Part shown: positions 46,239 to 54,460 of the stretch, piece by piece | Layout of the letters: the number at the start of each line of letters is the position of its first letter | How positions within the stretch are numbered: the first letter of the stretch is position 1 | Source of the DNA: Pseudomonadota bacterium | GTDB taxonomy: Bacteria > Pseudomonadota > Gammaproteobacteria > Burkholderiales > Rhodocyclaceae | DNA: 64,000 nucleotides | Assembly: GCA_018240785.1 (NCBI GenBank) | Contig: JAFEFC010000031.1 | Span: 1 to 64,000 of the forward strand | Reading direction: 5' to 3' | Program-made: the position numbers and the translations under genes | Notes under the pieces: model-generated | What the model saw: the letters and a program-made list of their open reading frames with translations, nothing else | Told to the model about the DNA's origin: nothing | Databases searched by the model: none

Positions 46239-47954
46239 ATGCGGCAGATCAACCGTCCGACGGACACCAGGAGCAAGGCGATGCGACGCGGCGCGAGCGC
46301 GCACGGGCAGCAACGTGGCGCCGTGCGGCGGTTCTCGGCCTGGGTGCCGGCCTGCCTCGCCCTTTGGGTGCTGAGTCTGAGCTCTGCCGCGGCGACGGAG
46401 GAATTCCGCTACCAGATCCGCCAGGGCGACAACCCGTGGAACATCACCTCCCGCTTCCTCAAGGACATGGCCTACTGGCCCCGCATCCAGGAGTACAACG
46501 GGATCGGCGACAGCGCCACTGCGCTGCAGCCGGGCACCACACTGCGCATACCGATGGCGTGGATGCGCACCATCCCGCAGACGGCAATCATCGCCGATGT
46601 TCACGGTGAAGTGCTGCTGCAGCGGCAACATGGCACGCCCCAGGCGGCAGCGGCAGGCATGCTGCTGATGCCGGGAAACCTGCTGCGCACCGGCAGCGGC
46701 GGCAGTGCCGTGCTGCAGTTCCCCGACGGCAGCCGCGCCCTGCTTGGCGCCGGCTCGACGCTTCGCCTCGTCGAATTGAACCGTCTGACCGTTTCGTCGG
46801 GCCAACAGGTGCGCTTCGAACTGCAGCAGGGCGAGATCGAGAGCGAGGTCAAACCGGCCGCAAACAGTGGCGGGCGCTTCGTCATCCAGACCCCAGCAGC
46901 AACGGCAGCCGTGCGCGGCACCCGCTTCCGGGTCGCGAGCGCGGCCGGCCGCACACGCAACGAAACCCTGCAGGGCACGGTCGCGCTGCAGAACCGCAGG
47001 GGAACGACCCTGCTCGGCGCAGGCCGCGGCGCCTACGTCCAGGCGGGCGCCGAGCCAGGCACCGCGCGTCCACTCATGCCCGCGCCGGTGCTGGACATTC
47101 TGCCGGAGCGCGTCGAACGCCTCCCGCTGCGCGTCGAAATCCCGGCCGTGGCAGGTGCTCGCGCCTACCGCAGCCAGTTCGTGGCCACCGCAGGGGCAGG
47201 CATCATCGAGTCCGATCGCAGCAGCCCCACGCCACATGTGCTCAGCACGGATGACCTCCCCGACGGAATCCACCGCATCCGTGTGCGTGCGGTGGACGAA
47301 AACGGCCTGGAAGGCCGCGACGCCGAACGCGAAATCGTCGTCGACGCGCGGCCCGAGCCGCCTTTCCCCAGCGCGCCGGCCGCCGATGGCTGGATTGTTG
47401 ACGAGCACCCGACATTTCGCTGGACAAGAAGCGACGACGCGGTGCGCTACCATTTCCAGCTTGCCGCAGCGGCCGATTTCGCCACGCCGCTGGTGAACGC
47501 GCCAGATTTGAACAAGCCCGAATGGATCGCCGCCGAGCCACTCACGCCCGGCGTCTATTTCTGGCGGGTGGCGCTCGAAACGACGGCCGAAGGCCGCGGC
47601 CCCTACTCCGACCCGCAGCGCTTCACCGTGCCGCCCCCGGGGCCGCAGCCTCAAGCACCGGTAATGGACGGCGACAAGCTGGAATTGCGCTGGCGCGCCG
47701 GCACGCCGGGAGAGCGCTTCCAGGTACAGGCGAGCCGCGACGCCGGCTTCGCCGAGCCCGAGATCGACCAGATGACGGACGAGTCGCGGCTCGTGCTGCC
47801 CCGTCCTGCTCCTGGAACCCTGCACCTGCGGGTGCGCACCCTGGCGTCCGACACGCCGCCCGGTCCATGGGGCAAGGCGCAGCAGATCGAGATCCCGAAG
47901 GAAAACTGGAGTGCGCTGCTGCTGCTGGTTCCTGCACTCTTCCTCGCGCTATGA
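46239..47954 (+). CDS. Secreted LysM/FecR-domain protein with C-terminal hydrophobic tail
   Basis: Predicted envelope protein that may sense or organise a periplasmic ligand. The product is 571 residues from 46239, or 557 from the ATG at 46281, which has the better binding site (AGGAG). A signal segment ends near SSAAA (about 52); a LysM domain follows (57-106, YQIRQGDNPWNITSRF, peptidoglycan binding); then a FecR domain (about 115-260, with GNLLRTGSGGSAVLQFPDGS and AAVRGTRFRV); then fibronectin-like repeats, and a hydrophobic C-terminus (WSALLLLVPALFLAL). Its stop overlaps the ATG of the CHASE2 gene (ATGA), implying a joint function. The ligand is unknown. Confidence 0.85.
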   Translation: MRQINRPTDTRSKAMRRGASAHGQQRGAVRRFSAWVPACLALWVLSLSSAAATEEFRYQIRQGDNPWNITSRFLKDMAYWPRIQEYNGIGDSATALQPGTTLRIPMAWMRTIPQTAIIADVHGEVLLQRQHGTPQAAAAGMLLMPGNLLRTGSGGSAVLQFPDGSRALLGAGSTLRLVELNRLTVSSGQQVRFELQQGEIESEVKPAANSGGRFVIQTPAATAAVRGTRFRVASAAGRTRNETLQGTVALQNRRGTTLLGAGRGAYVQAGAEPGTARPLMPAPVLDILPERVERLPLRVEIPAVAGARAYRSQFVATAGAGIIESDRSSPTPHVLSTDDLPDGIHRIRVRAVDENGLEGRDAEREIVVDARPEPPFPSAPAADGWIVDEHPTFRWTRSDDAVRYHFQLAAAADFATPLVNAPDLNKPEWIAAEPLTPGVYFWRVALETTAEGRGPYSDPQRFTVPPPGPQPQAPVMDGDKLELRWRAGTPGERFQVQASRDAGFAEPEIDQMTDESRLVLPRPAPGTLHLRVRTLASDTPPGPWGKAQQIEIPKENWSALLLLVPALFLAL

Positions 47955-50815
47955 CCAGACGAAGGTTCCCGCGCGCACTGGTCCGGCGCGGCGCCTGGAT
48001 GATTGGCGCGCTGCTCGCCGCCCTTGCCGCCCTGCTTCAGCCCGTGGCGCTGCAGCGAGGAGACCTGCTGATCTACGACGCCCTCGAGCCGCTGGCGCGG
48101 CACCCCGGATCGCCGCCGCAGTCGGCCATCGTCGCGATCGACGAAACCAGCCTCGCAGGGCTGGGGCGCTGGCCCTGGAGCCGCGAACTGCACGCCGCAG
48201 TGCTCGATCGACTGACCGACGCCGGCGTCGCCGCAATCGGCATGGACCTCCTCCTACCGGAAAACGCCGAGGGTGACGCCGAGCTGGCAGCGGCCATGGT
48301 CCGCGCCCGAAACGTTGCGCTGGCGACCGCACCCGGCGCGCTGCCCGGTGGACGCGGCTTGCGCGACCTGCTGCCGACCGGCTCGTTGGCCGAGAAGGCT
48401 GCCGCGATCGGTCATGTCGACGTCGAGCTCGATATCGACTCCCTCGCACGGCGCACTTTCGAACATGCCGGCACCGCTACGCCGGCCTGGCCCGCGCTGT
48501 CGCTTGCGGTGTTGCACCTCGCACGGCCGGGCTCCGGCGGGACGTCTGGTGCGGCAGTCACCCCTGGCGCGGACGCGGCCGGGCTATGGGTGCGCAGCGG
48601 TGAAATGCTGCTCCCCTTCCCCGACCGCGGTCTGCGCCCACCGACTTACTCGGCGCTCGCCATCCTGCGCGATGCCCAGCTTGCCGACAGCCTGCAGGGC
48701 AAGGCGGTGTTCATCGGCGCGACGGCTGCCGGGCTAGCGGCAGGGCTCGCCACACCAGGCTCACAGAACGCATCGCCGATGCCCGCGGTGGAATTCCATG
48801 CGCGCGCCTTCGAGGCCGCACGAAACGGACAGGTGTACCGCAGCGCGTCGCCGACCACCGCCGCGGCCTTCACGCTGATGATCGTCGCGCTGCCGCTGCT
48901 GGCCTATCCGCTGATCGGGATCGCTGGCGTCATCGCCGGCGGCGCCTTCCTGCTGCTGCCGCTGCTCGCCAGCGGCGTCGTGCTGCACTTCGCCCATGTG
49001 TGGATCGGCCCCTCCGCCGCGCTGATGGGCTTCGTCCTGGGCTACGCGCTCTGGCTGGCTCTGTTCCTGCGGCACACGCGGGGTTCGCTGCAGCGTTCCC
49101 GCCTGGGCGCTGACGCCACGCTGCGCTCGATCACCGACGCCGTGATCACGGTCGATGCCGACCGTCGCATCGTGTTGATCAACGAGGTCGCGGAAAAGCT
49201 GACTGGAACGCCCCTCGCCCGCGTCAGGGGGCAGGCCGTCGCCCCATTTCTGGCGCAATTCTGCAGCGATGCGAACGAAATCGACGAGCTTCTGCAAAGC
49301 TGCCTGCAGGGCCAGCAGGCGGTCCGCCTGTCCGAACCGGTCACCTGGCGCTCGGCCGATGGCGATCCCTGCGCGCTGCGCCTTACCCTCGCCCCGATTG
49401 GGAGCGGCAAGGACGGGGCTGTGCTGGCCTTCAACGACGTCACCGAATCGATCGCCTTCACCGCGCGGCTGCTGCACGAAGCGACCCACGACCCCCTGAC
49501 CGGCCTGCCCAACCGCACCCTGCTGCTCGATCGCGCGCGCCAGGCGCTGACGCAGGCCAAACGCAAGGGCAGCCTGGTCGCCTTGCTGTTCGTCGACCTC
49601 GACCGCTTCAAGCGGATCAACGACAGCCTGGGCCACCAGTGGGGCGACCACGTACTGAAGATCGTCGCCCAGCGCCTGAGCGCGGCAATACGCAGCGGGG
49701 ACACAGTGTCGCGCTGGGGCGGTGACGAGTTCATCGTGCTGCTGGACAACGTCACGGACCGCAATGCGGTGGCCACCGTCGCCGGCAAGATCATCGAACT
49801 GCTCGACCATGAGGTCGAGACCGACGAAAGCACCAGCCTGATCCCGTCCTGCAGCATCGGCATCGCCATCGGTCCGCTGGACAGCGAGGACGCCGAGACG
49901 CTGCTGTCGATGGCCGACAAGGCCATGTACCGTGGCAAGCTCGAAGGCGGTGGCAGCTTCACCTTCTACGCCGCGGACATGAACACCTGGTCGCGCGACC
50001 GCCTGAAGATGGAAGGTGCGCTGCGCCACGCGCTGGCCAATCACGAATTCGAGCTGTTCTACCAGCCACAAGTGGATATCCTCGCCAATCGCCTGATCGG
50101 CATCGAGTCGCTCATCCGCTGGCGCAAGCCGGGGTCCGGTCTCATCGGCCCCGGCATCTTCATCCCCGCTGCCGAGGAATGCGGCGTGATCCGTGCCATC
50201 GGCGAATGGGCGCTGCACGAGGCGACGGCGCAGATCGCCCGCTGGTCGGCGGAGGGCCTGCGTCCGGTGCCGGTGGCGGTCAACGTGTCGGCGCGCCAGT
50301 GCTCGGACATGAGCGTGGTGGACGTCATACGCAGCGCGCTGGCCGGGAGCGCGATCGACCCGGCGCTGCTGAAGCTCGAGCTGACCGAATCCACCGCGAT
50401 GCACAACGTGGACTTCGTCGCCACCCTGCTCGACAGCGTGAACCGCATCGGCGTCGGCGTCGCGATAGACGACTTCGGCACCGGATATTCGTCGCTGTCC
50501 TACCTGAAGCGCTTTCCGATCTCGGAACTCAAGATCGACCGCAGCTTCGTCAGCGAGATCGCCGGCGGCGGTGACGACGCCGCGATCGTGCGCGGCACCA
50601 TCGCACTGGCTCACGGACTGGAGATGACGGTGGTTGCCGAAGGCGTCGAGACCGCCGAGCAGCTCGAATTCCTCGCCAGCTACGAATGCGACGTCGCGCA
50701 GGGCTTCTACTTCGCCGAACCGATGCCTGCAGCCGATATCCGCCGCTGGTTGCAGGGCATACCGTCGCAACTGGCGCGCGGCGGCCCGAACGGGAAGACG
50801 CTCAGAAAGGCTTGA
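47951..50815 (+). CDS. CHASE2-PAS-GGDEF-EAL membrane c-di-GMP enzyme
   Basis: Predicted membrane sensor that makes and/or degrades c-di-GMP. The ATG at 47951 gives 954 residues: one N-terminal membrane segment, a periplasmic CHASE2 domain (about 35-300), three membrane segments (about 295-375), PAS (about 385-500), GGDEF with intact motif RWGGDEF (588-594), and EAL whose signature reads ESL (719-721), with DDFGTGYSSLSYLKRFP intact. The cyclase site looks active; the phosphodiesterase may also be, since the Glu is kept. It is coupled to the LysM/FecR gene and overlaps hemJ tail-to-tail by 14 bases. Confidence 0.92.
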   Translation: MTRRRFPRALVRRGAWMIGALLAALAALLQPVALQRGDLLIYDALEPLARHPGSPPQSAIVAIDETSLAGLGRWPWSRELHAAVLDRLTDAGVAAIGMDLLLPENAEGDAELAAAMVRARNVALATAPGALPGGRGLRDLLPTGSLAEKAAAIGHVDVELDIDSLARRTFEHAGTATPAWPALSLAVLHLARPGSGGTSGAAVTPGADAAGLWVRSGEMLLPFPDRGLRPPTYSALAILRDAQLADSLQGKAVFIGATAAGLAAGLATPGSQNASPMPAVEFHARAFEAARNGQVYRSASPTTAAAFTLMIVALPLLAYPLIGIAGVIAGGAFLLLPLLASGVVLHFAHVWIGPSAALMGFVLGYALWLALFLRHTRGSLQRSRLGADATLRSITDAVITVDADRRIVLINEVAEKLTGTPLARVRGQAVAPFLAQFCSDANEIDELLQSCLQGQQAVRLSEPVTWRSADGDPCALRLTLAPIGSGKDGAVLAFNDVTESIAFTARLLHEATHDPLTGLPNRTLLLDRARQALTQAKRKGSLVALLFVDLDRFKRINDSLGHQWGDHVLKIVAQRLSAAIRSGDTVSRWGGDEFIVLLDNVTDRNAVATVAGKIIELLDHEVETDESTSLIPSCSIGIAIGPLDSEDAETLLSMADKAMYRGKLEGGGSFTFYAADMNTWSRDRLKMEGALRHALANHEFELFYQPQVDILANRLIGIESLIRWRKPGSGLIGPGIFIPAAEECGVIRAIGEWALHEATAQIARWSAEGLRPVPVAVNVSARQCSDMSVVDVIRSALAGSAIDPALLKLELTESTAMHNVDFVATLLDSVNRIGVGVAIDDFGTGYSSLSYLKRFPISELKIDRSFVSEIAGGGDDAAIVRGTIALAHGLEMTVVAEGVETAEQLEFLASYECDVAQGFYFAEPMPAADIRRWLQGIPSQLARGGPNGKTLRKA

Positions 50816-51212
50816 GCACCACCAGGAACACCACGACGAACAGCACCAACACCGGAATCTCGTTGAACACGCGATACCACACGTGGCTCCTGGTGTTGCG
50901 GCCGGCGGCAAAGTCGCGCATCAGCTTGCCGCAGTAGAGGTGGTAGACGATCAGCAGCACGACCAGCGCCGTCTTGGCGTGCAGCCAGCCGCCGGCAAAA
51001 CCGTAGCCGAACCACAGCCACAGGCCGAGCACGACGGCAAGGATGCCGATCGGCGTGACGAACCGATACAGCTTGCGCTCCATCATCCCGAGACGCTCGA
51101 TGGTCGCGGCATCGGTCACCATCGCGTGGTTGACGAAGATGCGCGGCAGGTAGAACAGGCCGGCGAACCAGCTCACGACGAAGATGATGTGCAGCGACTT
51201 GAGGACCAGCAT
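50802..51212 (-). CDS. hemJ: HemJ-type protoporphyrinogen oxidase (UPF0093, CopD-like)
   Basis: Integral membrane protein of the HemJ family, which oxidises protoporphyrinogen IX in bacteria lacking HemG/HemY. The 136-residue product has four hydrophobic segments and the motif LKSLHIIFVVSWFAGLFYL with the conserved His, followed by PRIFVNHA and FVTPIGILAVVLGLWLW; HAKTALVVLLIVYHLYCGKL supplies a second conserved His/Lys region. Length is typical. The older CopD label is less likely. Its 3' end overlaps the CHASE2 gene on the other strand. Confidence 0.88.
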   Translation of the reverse strand: MLVLKSLHIIFVVSWFAGLFYLPRIFVNHAMVTDAATIERLGMMERKLYRFVTPIGILAVVLGLWLWFGYGFAGGWLHAKTALVVLLIVYHLYCGKLMRDFAAGRNTRSHVWYRVFNEIPVLVLFVVVFLVVLKPF

Positions 51213-51260
51213 GGGCTTGAAGCTCCTGTCAGATGAAAACCTGGAGATCGTGCGCGCCGC

Positions 51261-52145
51261 CTAGGCGGTGACCCGCCGCTGCAGCGCCGCGCGGATGCCG
51301 TCGGACACCGTCGGGTATTGCAATGCAACACGAAGTTCCCGCTTCATGCGCCGGTTGTCGAGGCGCCGCGACTCCGCCATGAACGACAAGGTCATGGGCG
51401 ACAGGTGGTCCGCGATCTGCGTGCGGGCAAGGCGAGGTGGCCGCGGCAGGCCGAAGGCGTCGGCGACGAGGTCGAAATAGTCGCCCATCTTCAAGCGGCT
51501 GTCATCGACCGCGTTCCACGCCCGGCCGCCGTGCGCGTGAAACAGCGCCGCACAGGCCAGGCGCGCGAGGTCGTCGGCGTGGATGTGGTTGGTCTCAACG
51601 TCGTCCTCCGCCGCGAGCACTGGATCGCCACGCTGCAGGCGCTCCAGCGGCAGCCGCTCGGCAGCGTAGATGCCGGGCGCGCGCAGCAGCCCGACCCGCA
51701 CGCCACTGCGTCGCCCGAACGCCCGCAGCAGACGCTCTGCCACCACACGCCGGCGCGCGCGCGCGCTTTGCGGACGGCAGGGCCGAGTCTCATCCACCCA
51801 CAGCCCGCCGCAGTCGCCGTAAACCCCTGTCGTACTTATGTATATCAGGGCCTGTGGTAGACTTCCGGCCGTTCCAAGCGCGGCCAGCAAGGCCCGGGTG
51901 CGCGGATCGCCTTCCCCCTGGGCGGGCGGTGGCGCGAAGTGCAGCACGGCGTCGGCAAGGCCGGCGAGGCGCTTGAGGCTGCGGCGGTCGTCAAGGTCCC
52001 CGACGATGGGCACCGCGCCTGCCGAGCGCAGCGCGTCGGCATGCTCGGCACGGCGCACCAGGGCGAACACCTTGAAGCGCCGCGTCAGCCAGGGCAGCGC
52101 GCGGGCGGCGACGTCGCCGCTGCCGATGATCAGAATCCGTTTCAT
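51261..52145 (-). CDS. NAD-dependent epimerase/dehydratase-like Rossmann protein
   Basis: Short-chain dehydrogenase-fold protein of the extended (epimerase, YeeZ-like) group; substrate unknown. The ATG at 52145 gives 294 residues; a TTG two codons upstream is possible. The N-terminal nucleotide motif is ILIIGSGDVAARALPW, with the acidic VGDLDD after the third strand and ISTTGVYGDCGG holding the Ser/Thr-Tyr of the active-site region. The expected Lys four residues after Tyr is not obvious, so catalysis is doubtful. It is divergent from the ferredoxin-reductase gene with 21 bases between starts. Confidence 0.75.
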   Translation of the reverse strand: MKRILIIGSGDVAARALPWLTRRFKVFALVRRAEHADALRSAGAVPIVGDLDDRRSLKRLAGLADAVLHFAPPPAQGEGDPRTRALLAALGTAGSLPQALIYISTTGVYGDCGGLWVDETRPCRPQSARARRRVVAERLLRAFGRRSGVRVGLLRAPGIYAAERLPLERLQRGDPVLAAEDDVETNHIHADDLARLACAALFHAHGGRAWNAVDDSRLKMGDYFDLVADAFGLPRPPRLARTQIADHLSPMTLSFMAESRRLDNRRMKRELRVALQYPTVSDGIRAALQRRVTA

Positions 52146-52166
52146 TTGCAAATTATCTCACGCCCC

Positions 52167-53189
52167 ATGTCGTACGAGATTTCACTCCAGCCCGGCAATC
52201 ACCACTTCCGCGCCAATGCGGACGAAACCATCCTTGACGCCGCGCTGAACGCCGGCCTGCTGCTGCCCCACAGTTGCCGCGACGGCGCCTGCGGCGCGTG
52301 CAAGGGCAAGGTGCTGGCGGGCGAGATCGATCACGGCAAGCTCACCGAGGGCACGCTGACGCAGGAAGAGCGCGAGGCGGGCTATGCGCTGTTCTGCTGC
52401 GCGCAGCCGCGTTCCGACCTGACCCTGCAGGCGCGCACGGTGACCCGCGCCGGCGACATCCCGGTGAAGAAGCTGCCGTGCCGGGTGCAGAAGCTGCAGC
52501 GGCTTGCCCCCGACGTCATGCTGCTCGACCTCAGGCTGCCGGCCAGCGAAGCCTTCCAGTTCCGCGCCGGCCAGTACATCGACATCCTGCTGGCCGATGG
52601 CCAGCGCCGCAGTTTCTCGATCGCCAACGCGCCGCACGACGCCGGCCATGTCGAACTCCACCTGCGCCGCATCGACGGCGGCCGCTTCACCGGTCAGGTG
52701 TTCGAGACCATGAAGGAGAAGGACATCCTGCGCTTCGAAGGGCCGCTCGGCGGTTTCTGGCTGCGCGAGGATTCGACGCGGCCGGTGGTGCTGGTGGCGG
52801 GCGGCACCGGCTTCGCGCCGATCAAGGCCATCGTCGAGCATGCGGCACACACCGGCACCACGCGCCCGCTGACCCTGTACTGGGGATCGCGCGACCGCGC
52901 GGGGCTGTACCTGGACGAGCTCGCCCGCGCCTGGCAGACGACGATCCCCGGCTTCACCTACATCCCGGTGCTGTCTGACGCACAGCCCGGCGATTCCTGG
53001 GGCGGCCGCACCGGGCTGGTGCATCAGGCGGTGCTGGACGATTTCGCCGACCTGTCGGGCCACGAGGTGTATGCCTGCGGCGCTCCGGCAATGATCGACG
53101 CCGCGCGCCGCAGCTTCATCGGCACCCGCGGCCTGGCGGAAGAGCATTTCTTCGCCGACGCCTTCACCTTCGCCACGCCGGCGAATTAA
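52167..53189 (+). CDS. 2Fe-2S ferredoxin / FAD / NAD(P) oxidoreductase (CDP-glucoseen reductase type)
   Basis: Electron-transfer flavoprotein. The ATG at 52167 gives 340 residues: a plant-type 2Fe-2S ferredoxin domain (1-90) with CRDGACGACKGKV and a later C in LFCCAQP; an FAD-binding domain with RRSFSIANAP; and an NAD-binding domain with GGTGFAPIKAI and the C-terminal CGAPAMID. This is the architecture of phenol-hydroxylase, benzoate-dioxygenase and CDP-6-deoxy-glucoseen reductases. No oxygenase or sugar gene is adjacent, so the partner is unknown. It is 18 bases upstream of the HDOD gene. Confidence 0.85.
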   Translation: MSYEISLQPGNHHFRANADETILDAALNAGLLLPHSCRDGACGACKGKVLAGEIDHGKLTEGTLTQEEREAGYALFCCAQPRSDLTLQARTVTRAGDIPVKKLPCRVQKLQRLAPDVMLLDLRLPASEAFQFRAGQYIDILLADGQRRSFSIANAPHDAGHVELHLRRIDGGRFTGQVFETMKEKDILRFEGPLGGFWLREDSTRPVVLVAGGTGFAPIKAIVEHAAHTGTTRPLTLYWGSRDRAGLYLDELARAWQTTIPGFTYIPVLSDAQPGDSWGGRTGLVHQAVLDDFADLSGHEVYACGAPAMIDAARRSFIGTRGLAEEHFFADAFTFATPAN

Positions 53190-53207
53190 GCCCGATACGA
53201 GACCCAC

Positions 53208-54344
53208 ATGAACCAGGCCGCCCTGCTGACCCGCGAGCCCGTGGTCAACAAGAACCGCGCAATCACCGCCAACCGCCTGATCGCACACGGCCCCAACCTG
53301 GCCACCGTGGCGGACACGCTGAACGGACTCGCCGACATCTGGCCGAAGCAGCATCCGGTGTTCGTGAGCCTCGCGCGCCTGATTCCCACGCCGGACCTGC
53401 TGGCCTGGAAGGTGCCGGAGAACACCCTGCTCGAGATCCCGGTGCAGGCTCTCGCCCACCCCCAGACCCAGGCCCTGCTGCCCGCGCTGCAGGAGGCCGG
53501 CAGCAGCGTCTGTCTCACCTGGTATGTGCCCGGCAGCGCGCTGCCGGCGGGCATCGACTGGCGCTTCGTGCTGATGGATGCGCGCCGCCAGGCCGCACCC
53601 GGCGACGCGCCGGGCCTGCCGATGGCCTGGGGGCTGAGCGACGTCGGCGCTTTCCGCGACGCAGTGGCTGCGGGCTATGCCGGTGCCTCGGGCTGGTTCT
53701 TCCTGCACGGCAATCCGCCATCCAAGGCGCTCTCGCCAGGACACGCGCAGATCGTGCGGCTGCTCAACCTGGTGCGCAACAATGGCGAGATCCGCGACAT
53801 CGAGGCAGTGCTCAAGCAGGACGTCGCCCTCTCCTACAAGCTGCTGCGCTACATCAACTCCGCCGGCTTCGGCCTGATGTGCGAGATTCAGTCCTTCCGC
53901 CACGCCGTCAGCATCCTTGGCTACGACAACCTGAACAAATGGCTGTCGCTGCTGCTGGTGACCGCCAGCCGCGACCCCAGCGCGCCGGCGATGATGCAGA
54001 CGGCGATCACGCGCGGACGCTTCATGGAGGAGGTCGGCAGCGACTTCTTCGACAAGTCGGAACGCGACAACCTCTTCATCACCGGCGCCTTCTCGCTGCT
54101 CAGCCTGCTGCTGGGCACCTCGATGCAGAACCTGCTCGACGAGATGAGCCTGCCGAGCAACGTCACCGAGGCGCTGCTTTACCAGCAGGGCGAATTCGCC
54201 CCCTTTCTGAAGCTGGCGCAGTTGTGCGAGAACTTCGACGGCAGCGCGCTGGCCAAGGCGAGCCAGGAACTGCATCTTCCGCTTGATAAAATCAACCGCG
54301 CGCAACTGGTGGCGCTGGGCTTCGCCGACAGCCTGCAGGCCTGA
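53208..54344 (+). CDS. HDOD-domain signalling protein with degenerate N-terminal EAL-like region
   Basis: Probable signal-transduction adaptor. The 378-residue product has an N-terminal region (about 10-190) whose start REPVVNKNRAITANRLI resembles the opening of EAL domains in YuxH-type EAL/HDOD proteins but lacks the EAL catalytic signature, and a C-terminal HDOD domain (about 185-365; KQDVALSYKLLRYINSAGFG, HAVSILGYDNLNKWLSLLL) without the HD catalytic pair. No enzymatic activity is expected. It precedes an HDOD-histidine kinase gene and a GGDEF-EAL gene on the same strand. Confidence 0.82.
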   Translation: MNQAALLTREPVVNKNRAITANRLIAHGPNLATVADTLNGLADIWPKQHPVFVSLARLIPTPDLLAWKVPENTLLEIPVQALAHPQTQALLPALQEAGSSVCLTWYVPGSALPAGIDWRFVLMDARRQAAPGDAPGLPMAWGLSDVGAFRDAVAAGYAGASGWFFLHGNPPSKALSPGHAQIVRLLNLVRNNGEIRDIEAVLKQDVALSYKLLRYINSAGFGLMCEIQSFRHAVSILGYDNLNKWLSLLLVTASRDPSAPAMMQTAITRGRFMEEVGSDFFDKSERDNLFITGAFSLLSLLLGTSMQNLLDEMSLPSNVTEALLYQQGEFAPFLKLAQLCENFDGSALAKASQELHLPLDKINRAQLVALGFADSLQA

Positions 54345-54460
54345 GAGCCGGGCGCGCAGCGCTGCGCAGTCATTCACGGGCGGGATCCCGACCTCGCACT
54401 AAAATCACGGTCCCGGCCTTCGCGCCGTGACGCCCTCCTCTCCTGCACCGTCCGCCACTC

